The notes below the pieces were generated by a model. That model was given only the letters and a program-made list of their open reading frames with translations. It made no database searches and was not told where the DNA came from. This document shows, piece after piece, positions 30,754 to 41,607 of a DNA stretch of 64,000 bases. Within the stretch, counting starts at the first letter, position 1. Every line of letters begins with the position of its first letter. The stretch covers positions 4,710,226 to 4,774,225 of the forward strand of contig CM030937.1 of the NCBI GenBank assembly GCA_018136815.1, written 5' to 3'. Made by a program: the position numbers and the translations under genes. Origin of the DNA: Isochrysis galbana (Eukaryota > Haptophyta > Isochrysidales > Isochrysidaceae).

Positions 30754-31678
30754 CAAGGCTAGGTAGGGCTGACCATTAACAGGCAAGTTTTTTGGAAACC
30801 CATTAGTAGTTTTTCAAGGTCAGCACATTAACAGGTTGAGTTTTTTTCTGGGTGTTAACAGGTTGTTTTAGGGGTGTTAATACCTTGTTAGTGGCCATTA
30901 ACAGGTTTAACCCATTACAAGCTGTTACCCCAACGTTGGAATACATGTTTGGGGGGGGGATTCCCTTCCCCCCTCCCCTCCCACCGCCCCCCGACGCCGG
31001 CCGGGAGCTGTCCCACCCCCCCACCTGCGCCCTGCGCCTCCCCCCCCCCGACACCGACGCGCTCATGGGTAAGCGCGGACCGCCATCGAAGCGCAAGGCG
31101 CCAAAATGGCCAAGCAATTCCTAGCTTCGCCGGCGTTGACCGCAGGGGTGGATGGAGCGTGTGTTCTCAGCCGCAGGAAAAATGCACGGTGATCTACAAA
31201 AATCTGCGAAGGATACTACTCTAGAGGCGTCTTTGTTTGCTAGTCAGAACACCGAGTGATATCGACACGGCACACGGCGTGTGTGGTGTCTTGGTGTGTG
31301 GCTCTCGTGCATAGTGTAGAGTGTAGTGCTCGTAAAAGGATGAATGGTATCTATGTACCTATGTACCATCTATAGTTACTATCTACATTTCGATAAGTTG
31401 GTGGTGCGCGCGGAGCGCGGCCGCTCTGAACGCTCCTATGCCTCCAGCGCCCAACGCGAGGTCAACTGCAACTGCTGGTGCTCGGAGCACCTCCCACAAG
31501 TGCCCATTAATTAATGGTACAATAACGGGCAATTTTGAGTTTCTCAGAGGGCCCAAACTCAGCACATTAACAGGTTTAGTTTTGGGCTGGGTGTTAACAG
31601 GTCAGATGTTGCCCATTACTGGGTATTAATGGTATTAACTTGTTAACGGGCTTAACCCTTAACCCAGCCCTAGCCTTG
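30754..31678. mobile_element. Non-autonomous hAT transposon B (925 bp)
   Basis: Left end CAAGGCTAGG and right end CCTAGCCTTG are inverse, and both are followed inward by GGGCTG-type sequence and many TTAACAGG subterminal motifs. An exact 8-bp target duplication AGTGGCAC flanks it (30746-30753 and 31679-31686), the hAT hallmark. No transposase. Inside lies a poly-C/G-rich stretch and a short frame (ALMGKRGPPSKRKAPKWP, about 31060-31125) that looks like nuclear-protein coding sequence. Confidence 0.88.
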
Positions 31679-31686
31679 AGTGGCAC

Positions 31687-32586
31687 ATATGAAATAGCCG
31701 GGGAACCCGGGGTAGAACACGCCTGAGACGGGGCCACACTGTGGCTCGACACTCACCTACTACTGAGACACACCGGAAGCCGACACGTACAACGGGGACA
31801 CAAGCGACCCGGGCACCGCTAGCCGCTAGCCGAACGACAAGTACATGTGACCACTAATAGGCCTGCCCGGAACCCGCACTCTGAACTAGGCCCATGGCCC
31901 ATGGTAGTGCACCTGGGCCGAACCCCAGATACCAAAGACAAAGCAATGACGGGGGAAGGGGAAGAGGTGGAGGGAAGTGAAGGGCGATGTCCGTGTCATT
32001 AGGGGGGTACCCTAGTAAAGTATAGTAGGTGTGTACAAGCCCAGAATCTCCAGATGTTTTTTTAATTGTATGTGTGAGAGCGAGTGCGCCCGCCGTCTGG
32101 AGCGAGCCTCTTCCTCTCTCCTTTCCTGGGAGTGAGAGAGGGTGTAGAGGGAGAGGGAGAGCGAGGAGACACAGGGAGCGAGCGTGCGAGGGAGACATAG
32201 ATAAACAAAAGAGAGACAGAGAAGATATAAACTCAAGAGAGGTGCGGGGGGTGGGGGGAGGTAGAGAGAAAAAGAGAGGGAATCAAGGAGCAGGGAGGGG
32301 TGGGGGGGGGGTGGGTGGAGAGAGAAGAAGAAGGGCCTGAGAGGAGAAGAGAGGGTGCGTCGGAGTTCAGAACGCGAAGAGAGAGAAGGGACGAGGACAC
32401 AAGGAAGATTCCGTAAGTGTGAGCCGAGAAGAGAAGAACGGGCAGGGCGAGACGAGGGAGCTTTTTGGCGCGCGCGGGCGGTCCGGATCGCGCGTGGGCG
32501 CCGCCCGCTCCCTCTCTCCATCTGCGCCTGCCCGCCTCGGCCGCCGCCTGCGGCGGGAGGCGTGGCGTGCGCGCGCACCGCGCACG
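31687..32586. other. Upstream region of the lectin-domain receptor gene
   Basis: 31920-32065 is an interspersed repeat (AGATACCAAAGACAAAGCAA through GAATCTCCAGATGTTTTTTT) shared with 9.7, 39.5 and 58.0 kb. 32090-32420 is purine-rich with GAGAGA runs and directly precedes the gene; likely promoter and 5' UTR. An upstream exon with a signal peptide may lie here but I could not identify one. Confidence 0.45.
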
Positions 32587-35500
32587 ATGGCGTGCAGCTT
32601 CTCCTCTGAACTCTCTGGCTTCCGGCTGGCTGGGCGGCTGCCGCTCAAGTTTGACTCTCTGCCAACTGCAATGAGCGCTTGCCTCCAGTTCAAGAGCGGA
32701 TGCGAAGGGGTGAGCCGGAGCGAGGTGCGTGGAGCGGCGCAGTATAGGCTCCATAGCAGCGCCGCGCTCGAGCGCTCGCCACTCGGCGAGAGCGCGTGGG
32801 TGAAGCAGTGCGATGGCGGCGTCTGCGCCCTTGAGAGAGGTCTTTGGAGGGCCGCGCCTGCCGTTGCGTTGCTCGCGACGGAGGAGGGGATCGGCACGGT
32901 GGGAAGCTGCTGCGACCTCTGCCTTGCGACACCGCGATGCACTGTCTTCAACTACGACACGGGGCCCGCTCTCGCCTGCGCGCTCTTCTCAGCGTCCGGC
33001 CCGCTGAGGCGTGAGGTCAACTTCACGACTGGCACCATCAACCGGCCGCCCTCACCACCCCCTCCGCCCGTGCCGCCGTCGCCACCTCCTCCTCCATCGC
33101 CCCCTCGGGCGCCGCCATCGCCGCCGCCGCCTCCCCCTCCCCCACCCCCTCCCCACCCGCCGCCGCCTCCACTGCCACCGCACCCACCGCCACCGCCGTC
33201 TCCACCACCCCCTCCGTCACCACCGCCGCCAACCTCTGCCCTCCAGCCCGGGAAGCCAGCGCTCCTGGCCGTCACGTGCGATGCGCTCCGTCTACGCTGG
33301 GCGCCGCCAGCCTTTGCACCGCATGTCCGCTACTACGAGATTGTGGCGGAAGGAGGGTTCTCGGGACCCGTGGTCTCGCGTGTGCCTGTTGCGCCACTAC
33401 GCTTGGCAGGCTCCCAACGGCCGCCCCAAGTCGGCTCCATCGGGGGAGGATTAGAGCCTAGTACTAACTATTCGGTCTCAGTCCGCGCGTACGTCACGCG
33501 CGGCCCCGGCCCTGCTTCCACATCTATACAGGTGTTCACAGCCTCCGAAGACCGTGTATTAGCGCCAGTGCACATGGAGGCGCCGATTGTACGACCACCC
33601 GACAGCTCCGCTAACGCGTGTAGCGGCGCGACACTGGTGCTTCCGACCTTGCTGGCTTGCAGAGCACGAGCGTGGGCCATTGAAGCACTCGAGGGCACCG
33701 AAGTTTCTGAGCACGCCCTGTTAATGTCTGGGGAGTCCAAGCAGGGGATGGGGCTGGCCAAAGGGGTGCAACAAAACGCCATTCCATCCGGCTGGATGTT
33801 GGTTACCGTCGTGCGCTTTGACGAGCTTAGCGACCGACGCATCGATGTGCACATCGGCTCGGCTTACTCCGCAGTCCGCTACCGTATCGTCCCGGACGTG
33901 CTGTCCACCACTCGGACTTCTGCACCATTGCCAAACCTTACCTCACGCGCATTGCCTTCACCCAGTTCAACGGGCTCAAACCCCCCACCCGCTGCCGACC
34001 GGTTGGTCAGTGCCGCCTCAGCCGTACACATTGTCGGCCGTGGGGGAAAGCCGCTGCTTATGCCACCGAAAGTTCATGCCACATCGGTGGGATCGGTGCG
34101 CCTTGAGTGGCCCGACGCGATTGACCCTTGCCGGCCAGAGGTCAAATGGGAGGTTGAAGTGAATTCGTTGTGGGATGATGAAGATGGTGCGCATGATAAG
34201 GCCGAACATCTTGCTCAGGATGCCGCAACTCAGCCTACAGATGGGCCGTCGTCGGGCTCTCGTAGAGCGAGACGTCTTACGGCGCACTCCAGAATGCGCC
34301 CTGTGCCGACAATGGATTCAAACCCGGATTCCGACCGAGGAGACGCTCTTCCTTCAAGAGACGGGGGCCTGGGGTCTCAGCCTCGTGCCTCTTCATCGCA
34401 AGTAGCCGCTCCCTTCGTTGGGGCTTTGCCTATTTGTGCTGGTGTCCTCAGTCCCGATCAGCTCTTCTGCTGCGAGAGTTCATGCGAAATCTGCGGCGGT
34501 TCTGGCTGCAGCGCGCGTCCCGGTGGTGCAGCCGGCTGTTGTCCGGGTTGGGTCGACTTCGAGGCTGCTGAAGGGTCGTGCATCCGGACAAGCGGCCGCC
34601 CTCCGTGCGTTATGGGTCGATCGTCGGCTCCTCCAGCAACTTCAGTGATGGACCCAAGCCAGCATGGTCTCCACCCGCCAACAGCAGGCCAAGAAGTTTC
34701 AGATTGCCCCCACGCATTTACAAGACCAAACTTAGGGCCTACGTGCATTCGCCTTTTCGGTGCAGGGGGGCGCAACTCGCCGATGAAGGCGTCAGCTGGC
34801 CGGCTTTCACACGCAGCCGCTGCGGCTCACTGCCGTGAAATGTGGGACGCCGAGCTACTCGTCATCTCGAATGCTCGCGACAATGCGGATGCGCTGGCCC
34901 TTTGCAATGGCGCTACGGCGGTTGGTTGTTGGATCGGCGCCGCAGCCGCGTCAATCGGCGGGCCAGGCGGGCTTGAGACGTGGACATGGGCAGATGGCTC
35001 ATATGTTGGACCCGTAGGCTCGAACAGCAGCTTTTGGGCGCCGGCACAACCAGATGGCATGTATCAAGGGCAACCCATTGATGCGTTTGATACTGAGGAT
35101 GTCAACCTTGTATTCAAGGGGAAAGCACGCGCGGCGGGCGACGAGGCGCTGGCCTGTGCTGAGATACTCAACGACAAAGCGCAGCCGGAGCGAAGAGGGA
35201 TGTGGAATGATGCACCGTGCGCATTGCGTAAGCCATTCTTGTGCTCCCGGCCTGCCTATGCGCCAATGCGCCCAGCCGATCCGAATGAGCCAAACTCGAG
35301 AGCGCACGCGGACGGGCAGCCTGCAAGTGTCCCATCAAGCGCATGGAGTGACGGCAAAGCATCGTTGACCGCACAGCAAGAAGCCCCATCCGCTACATCG
35401 GTCACTGCTACGGAGAGCCTGACTGCTCGTCCGGATCCATGGCCGCTGACGCCGCGCTACCGATCGCATCCACAGCGAGCTCACGAAAAAGCTGTACAAT

Positions 35501-37188
35501 CGCCGCCTCCGCCTCCTGGCGATTGTGCAACAATAGATTGCGTACGAGAAACGGCGGCGGCGGCGGCGGCGGCGGCGGCAGCCGTGGCCGCGAAACGTGA
35601 GGAAGACGAGGCACGCGCAGCTGTGGCGGCGGCAAGCCGACCTCGCGATGGCGCGCGGCCGTCTTCAGACGGGCGGGAATCAAATAGCAGGGTACAAACG
35701 ACATTATCGCAATTCCCTGAGGGGACATGCGCGCAAGAACCTGGGGACACGTCAAATGGCGGATGCGCGTCTTGGTGCAAGCCTGAGGAGATCGCAGCAT
35801 CGTTGATACTAGGTCAACCCCTAGATTTGCTGCCGAGTTCTTCCGAAGGAGATGATCACTTGTGTGAATGGTGCGCATGTAGCAGTTGTACAATATGTCA
35901 GCTTGCCCGCCTAGACAAGCAAGCTCGTTGGACTCCTTTGGAATCTACGGCGCTGATTGAGCCGTTGCCCATAGGACTGCATATAAAATCGATCCGGTGC
36001 CCCCAACCTGGATGTCGGTTCCGATTTCGACCTTCCAACGTGCGCGGCTGGTCGTCGTGGTCGATGGGCTCGGAGACAATCGTCACACCCCCTCTTCGGC
36101 CACCACCGGCGGCGCACGCCATTCGCCTCGAGGCGAGATTGATGAATCCATTCACACGCGACATCTCGCTACTTGCAGAGGTCCTTCCTGCTGATCTTTC
36201 AGCCCTCCTTCGGATCGATGCAAGTAAACTCCGGCTGATTTCTTCCCGTCTGCAAGCAGAATTTGTGACGCTTGAGGTCCAACCACCTGGCGCACTAGAT
36301 ATTGCTCAGCGCCTTTCGCTTCTCGTTCAGCACCATCCGTCGGCGCTGCGTGATGGACGGGCGAGCCGCGCGTTGGATGCAGTTGTGGGCCTTGTCTTAC
36401 TTCGTAGCGATGGTGCTGCTGAGCCGTTCCGCCCTGTAGCGCAAGCTGAGGCTTTCAGCGACATCTTGAATGCCGCCCTAGCAAGTGCGCGCGGGTCTTT
36501 ATTCGGTGGTGGTGGTGGCCTCTCGAGGGTCGCTGCAACGTTTCTTCTATGTTTGTTTGCGGTGGCATTTTGCTTTTCCTTAGTCCTTCTTTCCGCGCTC
36601 AGTGCACGATATGTGATGGCGATCCGGCACACGCGCCGATTTCGAGACCTGTCTAGTGCCATATCTAAGCTCCTCCTCCAAGGCGGCCGCGGCACCTCTG
36701 CGGCCATCAGAAAATACCGTCGGCGACGGAGACGCGACCAAACCAATTGGAACGCCTTGGCCATGCAGCACGAAGCCTTGCTGGCTCGCAACTCGCAGGA
36801 GGACAACTCCTCCGACACCATGGATGGGAACGCCTCGCGAAATGCTTGCTCGCCTCAGGCTCGACTAATGAATTCATCGGCACATGAAAGGCTTGGCATA
36901 CAGCCGGCGGATGTTGAGGCGGAAGCTTCCGATGCCAATGATATACTTTTGTCTGAAGCCGACGACCGATGGAAGGGATTAGAACTGCCTCCATTGACAC
37001 ACAGGAGTGAAGTGCGGACGACGCACGCTATTCAGCACTTATCATTGAATTCCCGCGCAATTCATTCGACCTCTACCCCAGCTCCCAATGGCGGCGAAGC
37101 ATTGACTTCGCGCAGAGTGCCGCCGATAGACGAGAACCTGCTACTCTCTTCATCGGATGACGAGGTCAGCCTCATGCAAAAGACGTAG
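32587..37188 (+). CDS. Large single-pass membrane protein with proline-rich, FN3-like and C-type lectin domains
   Basis: Intronless frame of 1533 residues from the ATG at 32587 (open upstream only to a GTG). Order: cysteine pairs resembling a PAN/apple module (about 100-130, SCCDLCLATPRCTVFNY); an SPPPPP extensin-like linker (about 152-218); a fibronectin III-like fold (about 219-318, ending YSVSVRAYV); cysteine clusters at about 620-665 (CCESSCEICGGSGC); a C-type lectin domain at about 733-888 (CWIGAAAAS, WTWADGSYVGP, FWAPAQPDG, MWNDAPCALRKPFLC); an alanine-rich coil near 990; another cysteine cluster (CEWCACSSCTIC); a second FN3 end (FRFRPSNVRGWSSWS); a transmembrane helix at about 1315-1340 (FLLCLFAVAFCFSLVLLSAL); and a basic then acidic cytoplasmic tail of about 190 residues. 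The lectin and FN3 parts suggest surface adhesion or recognition. No N-terminal signal peptide is visible, so a first exon may be missing. Confidence 0.8.
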   Translation: MACSFSSELSGFRLAGRLPLKFDSLPTAMSACLQFKSGCEGVSRSEVRGAAQYRLHSSAALERSPLGESAWVKQCDGGVCALERGLWRAAPAVALLATEEGIGTVGSCCDLCLATPRCTVFNYDTGPALACALFSASGPLRREVNFTTGTINRPPSPPPPPVPPSPPPPPSPPRAPPSPPPPPPPPPPPHPPPPPLPPHPPPPPSPPPPPSPPPPTSALQPGKPALLAVTCDALRLRWAPPAFAPHVRYYEIVAEGGFSGPVVSRVPVAPLRLAGSQRPPQVGSIGGGLEPSTNYSVSVRAYVTRGPGPASTSIQVFTASEDRVLAPVHMEAPIVRPPDSSANACSGATLVLPTLLACRARAWAIEALEGTEVSEHALLMSGESKQGMGLAKGVQQNAIPSGWMLVTVVRFDELSDRRIDVHIGSAYSAVRYRIVPDVLSTTRTSAPLPNLTSRALPSPSSTGSNPPPAADRLVSAASAVHIVGRGGKPLLMPPKVHATSVGSVRLEWPDAIDPCRPEVKWEVEVNSLWDDEDGAHDKAEHLAQDAATQPTDGPSSGSRRARRLTAHSRMRPVPTMDSNPDSDRGDALPSRDGGLGSQPRASSSQVAAPFVGALPICAGVLSPDQLFCCESSCEICGGSGCSARPGGAAGCCPGWVDFEAAEGSCIRTSGRPPCVMGRSSAPPATSVMDPSQHGLHPPTAGQEVSDCPHAFTRPNLGPTCIRLFGAGGRNSPMKASAGRLSHAAAAAHCREMWDAELLVISNARDNADALALCNGATAVGCWIGAAAASIGGPGGLETWTWADGSYVGPVGSNSSFWAPAQPDGMYQGQPIDAFDTEDVNLVFKGKARAAGDEALACAEILNDKAQPERRGMWNDAPCALRKPFLCSRPAYAPMRPADPNEPNSRAHADGQPASVPSSAWSDGKASLTAQQEAPSATSVTATESLTARPDPWPLTPRYRSHPQRAHEKAVQSPPPPPGDCATIDCVRETAAAAAAAAAAVAAKREEDEARAAVAAASRPRDGARPSSDGRESNSRVQTTLSQFPEGTCAQEPGDTSNGGCASWCKPEEIAASLILGQPLDLLPSSSEGDDHLCEWCACSSCTICQLARLDKQARWTPLESTALIEPLPIGLHIKSIRCPQPGCRFRFRPSNVRGWSSWSMGSETIVTPPLRPPPAAHAIRLEARLMNPFTRDISLLAEVLPADLSALLRIDASKLRLISSRLQAEFVTLEVQPPGALDIAQRLSLLVQHHPSALRDGRASRALDAVVGLVLLRSDGAAEPFRPVAQAEAFSDILNAALASARGSLFGGGGGLSRVAATFLLCLFAVAFCFSLVLLSALSARYVMAIRHTRRFRDLSSAISKLLLQGGRGTSAAIRKYRRRRRRDQTNWNALAMQHEALLARNSQEDNSSDTMDGNASRNACSPQARLMNSSAHERLGIQPADVEAEASDANDILLSEADDRWKGLELPPLTHRSEVRTTHAIQHLSLNSRAIHSTSTPAPNGGEALTSRRVPPIDENLLLSSSDDEVSLMQKT

Positions 37189-38252
37189 CTAGTTCCAACA
37201 CTTGATCCCGGTCACGAGTGAAGTGCATGTGCAAGTGGTAGCGCTGGTAGAATCCAAGAACCCCAAGCGCTAGGCGCCGCCGCCACCACAATGTGTGCTG
37301 CCGTCTTCGTCTTTCTGAGGCCTTTCGCTCTCGGCTCCTTACTTTTACTTATTTGGCCTTCAGACCATTATACCTTACATATGCATGCACGCAACTATCG
37401 TTGGGGTCATGGAGCGCACTGTCTTGACTCCGCCCTCAGGCGCCCTCATGAGGGGCGAGAACCACCCATCCCCCCTTTCCCCCGCTGTTTTTCGCGCCAA
37501 GTGTACGACTACAACAACAAGAGAATTCAATTGTCAATTATATTTATATAGTCGCCTGACCTTGTCATGACCTTATATCAGGCCATCAGGTCATCAGGTC
37601 AAGAGGACCTAATATCATGATATTAGGATCTAATATCAGCCTATTGGCTATTGGATTACTAATGGAGCATCTATGCCCCTCGGAGGGGAATTGTTCCCTG
37701 AGAGGGGGGGCGCGAGGCGCCCCCCCCCATGATGAACTAAGTAGTAGTGTAAACTTAGCTGGTCGCAGTCTCTTGGATCTTGGAGAGAAGGGGCGTGCCC
37801 CCCCCCCCCCCCATGGGTCAACCAAGTGCATAAACTTGGTGCCTGCAGGGCAGGGGCGGGGGTGGAGAGTGGTAGAGAGGGGAGGGGGGGTCGTGCTCGC
37901 TCTCGCTCGTGCCCCCCATGGATGAACCAAGTATTAGTTGGGGGGGGGGGAGCACACTAGTAGTGATAGTCGGCAATTGATTGTTTTTACAAGTACCAAT
38001 TGTCACGGTCTTCATCTTCATGGTTATCATGGCCCAGATTCCAGATTCGGCGATTCGGCAGTATGAGGACTGGGCTACTTCACACACTGAGCAATATAGA
38101 CGATTTCTTGCGTAAGATATCGCACGAAGCAGATCACTTCTGATGTATCACGACTCACAAAACGTCGGCAATGGGCCTTAAATGGGCCTCATAGCTCTCC
38201 GCTAACAATAACAACTCACTGCTGGCTTCTAAAGAGACGGCCTAAGCGGTCT
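37189..38252. repeat. Repeat-rich spacer with ATATTAG palindromes
   Basis: No gene. 37606-37636 contains CCTAATATCATGATATTAGG, a perfect palindrome, next to tandem CAGGTCATCAGGTCA. 37720-37945 has three degenerate copies of the AAGT..AAACTT..GG repeat end, each beside CCCCCCCATG-type tracts, i.e. nested fragments of the 15.5 kb repeat family. Confidence 0.6.
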
Positions 38253-39140
38253 TTAGCCTGTCGCCTTGGTGGCCTTGGTAGCTATCCCGGTCAGTTGAAC
38301 GACACTGAAGAATTCTCGGAATGTAAGGCCTCCTGTGGAGCTCCCTCCAAACAGATCAATCATCTCCCGCATATCATCCTCGGTCAGCCCTAAGCGTAAG
38401 TCATTGCTAATGTAACGGATGTCTTCCATTCTCAGCAAGCCGTTGCGGCCACTTGAACGTCGAATAGCCTCGAATAAGCTCAGCGTCTGTTCCTCGGCGG
38501 CAGCGTCTACGGCAGCCTGCGCAGCCAACATCGCCCCCAGTGGCCGCTTCTGCTGTGACCTCGCCTCCCCACTACCATTGCTTTTGCCATTCTTGAGGGT
38601 GCTGGGTAGCTCCTCCTCCATGTCAGACTGAGAGGAGCTGTGGCTGAGATCCTGATTAGACCTCATCGTGCTTCTGCTCGGCTTAGTTGCAGGGGTTAAT
38701 CGCGCGGACCGCGCGCGTCGCACTGGGGCCTCAGCAGAGCGGCTGGCTGAGGTCTTATTTAGGCCAGGCTTCCTTCTGGGCTTGGGAGACGGCTCACCGC
38801 CTGCGAGTCCAAGGCGCAGGAGCTCCGACTGATTCGCCAGAATGTTGCGCTGCCTCTCGAGCTCGTAGGCGGAGAGAGAGGCCGATGTCTCGTCGGCCCG
38901 GCCGCTCCCCTCGACTGAACTCGACTCGCCCTCAGAGCTGAGGCCATTCTCAGATTCCTCGCCCTCGCTCTCGTCATCGCTGCCACGCGCTTCCTTCTGC
39001 CGGCTCTCCGCCTCTAGCATTCGCTGGTGCGCGGCGCGGGCGGCACGGCGCGTTGGCCGCGAACCGACCCTTCCCTGCGTGCCTCGCGCCGCCTCCTCCT
39101 CGCTCCCCACCTCGATCACCTCGTCCTCGCTCCTTGACAT
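38253..39140 (-). CDS. Chromatin-type protein with YELER motif and degenerate EF-hand pair
   Basis: Minus strand, single exon, ATG to stop, 295 residues. The N-terminal 90 residues are acidic/serine-rich. Residues about 91-113 read YELERQRNILANQSELLRLGL, a motif also present in WDR76-type and zf-4CXXC/CDCA7-type nuclear proteins (YExxRxxNIxxNxxxLxxLxL). A basic serine-rich region follows. The last 75 residues form a centrin-like EF-hand pair (SLFEAIRRSSGRNGLLRMED; MREMIDLFGGSSTGGLTFREFF), but both loops lack the acidic residues at coordinating positions, so calcium binding is unlikely. A role on chromatin is inferred only from the motif. Confidence 0.65.
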   Translation of the reverse strand: MSRSEDEVIEVGSEEEAARGTQGRVGSRPTRRAARAAHQRMLEAESRQKEARGSDDESEGEESENGLSSEGESSSVEGSGRADETSASLSAYELERQRNILANQSELLRLGLAGGEPSPKPRRKPGLNKTSASRSAEAPVRRARSARLTPATKPSRSTMRSNQDLSHSSSQSDMEEELPSTLKNGKSNGSGEARSQQKRPLGAMLAAQAAVDAAAEEQTLSLFEAIRRSSGRNGLLRMEDIRYISNDLRLGLTEDDMREMIDLFGGSSTGGLTFREFFSVVQLTGIATKATKATG

Positions 39141-40770
39141 GCCGCCGCGCCCCCGTCCCGCCCACAGCAGTGCGGGGTGGGCGAGTGTGATGTGGTCTAG
39201 CTCCTAGAAGGCAGAATCTACGAAAAGTAATGGTAGAGTATTGTTCTCTACTAACTAAGGGGAGGGCATCCTCGATCCGACCCGGAAGATGAGTTGCGAG
39301 TTGCAGCAGTTCATCCGTGGTTCGTGGCACTTGGCAAGCCGCTTTGAGCTTTGAAGAGTAAGTGTAGGAGAGACTACTCGTATGGCGTATGGTCGTTCAG
39401 TGTGAAAAGAATCTGAGAGGGGGGGGGGGGGGGGGAGCGAGCAAAAAGGGGGGGAGCGAGCGCGGGAGCGCGGGAGCGAGAGCATGGGGCATGGGGGCGA
39501 GAGCGAGAGAAAAAATCTGAAGACTGAGGCGATTCAGGCTACCAGCTACTACTGCTAGCTATAAAGGATCACGCACTTACGGTACCGACTCACGCCACGG
39601 CCTATACCCCAGAACAATCACCACCTTCAGTAAACTTCATAATGCATAATGTTTTTACCACACTCGCCCCCCCCGCCTGGCCCGTCGTATTGCACGCGGG
39701 CCCACCCCCATTAGGGGAGGGGGTAGTGGGTGCGGGGGTGAGAGTGTGGGGCTTAGGCGATGGCGAGCGCGATACCGGAGTCCGGAGTGGTGTGAGTCAC
39801 TAGTCACTAGTAGCGTAGCGGACACCTTCAAAAGAATGTGTTGTTTTTTTTTAGTCAGATAGTGTATTATCGTTGCAAAGATGTTGTCGAGTGACGGGCA
39901 TGTTCCTAGGAGAGTGGAGGACTCTGGCCCTTGTTTGCAAAGCCGACATACGGAGTCCCGACCAGGGAATCTATTATATGTATATGTACCAATCCGACGC
40001 GGTGAGTTTTATGTGTCGTTGGAAGTGCATGTAGGTGTCTCTGGTGGTGACCATCGATGAGTCGATGAGGTGTATGTATACGCGGGCCAGGTGTTTCCAC
40101 GTGTCGGCGTCTACTGGTAGCCTGTCGGCCCTGGCCTTCCTTGCCTCTCCCTCGCTGGCGCTCCTGAGGCTCAGGGGCCCCCACTCTGCACCTGTCTGCC
40201 TGTCGACCAAGGGGGGAGGGGGGTTGGAGCGATGGGCTGGCCACGACAGGCGAGGACGCGCGAGGCAGGCGAGCCTGCCGGGTCAGCAGGGCAGTCTGCT
40301 CCTGGCAAGCCATCAGGCATGCCAAGAGTATGGGTGGCTCCTCCCCCATGGCAGGGGAGGAGTGGAGAGAGGGGGGGGCTCGTGCCCCCCCATGGCCCAT
40401 GGCCACGGGCGAACTAAGTATAAACTTAGTGTTCAGATACCTTCATAGGTTGGGCGTTAAAACCCCCTATGAATTGGGTATCAACCGCTTGTAATGCAGA
40501 CTAATAGGTAATAGGTCTAACCGAGCCCTAGCCTTGGCTACACGGGGAGACGGAGACCCACGTCTGCACCCCCATCACACTGCCCAGCAACAATGGATGA
40601 GCCAAGTGTAAACTTAGTTGTGACAGGTGGATGCAATAGTAATCAACTTCTTGATTTTCCAAACCCCGCTAGACAAACATGCATATTTGCCGTAGCGACA
40701 AGAAGAGCGCAAACTTTTACACACACGGCACACCTACTACAACTACAACTACAGAATCTGTAGGAGAGGC
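39141..40770. repeat. Interspersed repeats
   Basis: No gene. 39505-39640 is an inverted copy of the 9.7-9.9 kb repeat (AAAAAATCTGAAGACTGAGG). 40205-40432 is an inverted partial copy of the 15.5/53.1 kb family, ending GAACTAAGTATAAACTTAGT. 40440-40535 ends AGCCCTAGCCTTG like the right end of hAT element B, so a truncated relative is present. Confidence 0.7.
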
Positions 40771-41607
40771 TCAAGCGCCATCTGTAGCGGAGCCCTGCAG
40801 GTGGGCGCGATAGTCTGTAAGACGAACGTTCGCCTCGCCATCTGTGGCTGCAATATCGATCACATTAAGACATGTGTTACCTTGTTGGTATTCACTGCAC
40901 CGAGCAAGATTACCAGCAAGAGCTGCAAGTAAGATTTTGTTGTGTCGTCCATGGGCCACAAGGCAAACATGGCGAGGGCAATCTGGCTTAGATACACCGT
41001 CTGAGCCTGGAAATAGTCCGAGATCACGCAATGCAGCCATGGATCGAGACGCCACGTCACTTGGAGATTCACCGCCCGTCCCTGGGAAGGCCGACTCAGT
41101 GTCGCCTGAGGCCCATCGCTGCACAATCTTGTCGTATTCACGCCGGGTATGTGACCCGGGCTCGAGGGCCTGACCTTCAAAAGAGCCAAAACACATCTCG
41201 TTGAAGCGCGAATCTCGTAGCCGCCGTGATGATGGGTGGAGAGCAGCAACTGCATCTGCTGTGGCTGATGCTCTCGAGAGACTCGATGAAAGCACAAGAT
41301 CGATCGGCGCGTCCGCGAGCAGCTCTGCCAGCTTTTCTGCCTGCCGTTTACCCTTTGCGTTGAGCTCGACGTCCGTGGCGCCCTGAATGCGGCTCTGCGC
41401 GTTCCAGTCTGTCTCTCCATGCCGGCAGAGATAGAGGCGCCTCCAGCCCTCTGCAAGTGGAGGGAGTGTGAGCTCAGGCTTCCTCTCCGCGAGTAGGTCG
41501 GCCGGCGCGGGGGCACTATTGGCGACCGCGCGGAAGGGCGTGCAGAGCACCGCCAGGCGCCCAAGGAGTGCGCGTCGCGAGAGCCCGCTCAGCAGGATTG
41601 CCACCAT
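40771..41607 (-). CDS. Histidine phosphatase (phosphoglycerate-mutase-like)
   Basis: Minus strand, single exon from ATG, 278 residues. The catalytic RHG motif is in LYLCRHGETDWNAQSRIQG (His at about residue 62), the substrate-binding arginine region in LSSSLSRASATADAV, the acid residue in FNEMCFGSFEGQ, and the second histidine in VCLVAHGRHNKILLAAL. Layout and length match the small-molecule/phosphosugar branch (PhoE, cobC, fructose-2,6-bisphosphatase-like) rather than true glycolytic mutases. The first 45 residues (LLSGLSRRALLGRLAVLC...) are hydrophobic and arginine-rich, compatible with an organelle-targeting or signal sequence. Substrate cannot be told from sequence alone. Confidence 0.85.
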   Translation of the reverse strand: MVAILLSGLSRRALLGRLAVLCTPFRAVANSAPAPADLLAERKPELTLPPLAEGWRRLYLCRHGETDWNAQSRIQGATDVELNAKGKRQAEKLAELLADAPIDLVLSSSLSRASATADAVAALHPSSRRLRDSRFNEMCFGSFEGQALEPGSHTRREYDKIVQRWASGDTESAFPGTGGESPSDVASRSMAALRDLGLFPGSDGVSKPDCPRHVCLVAHGRHNKILLAALAGNLARCSEYQQGNTCLNVIDIAATDGEANVRLTDYRAHLQGSATDGA

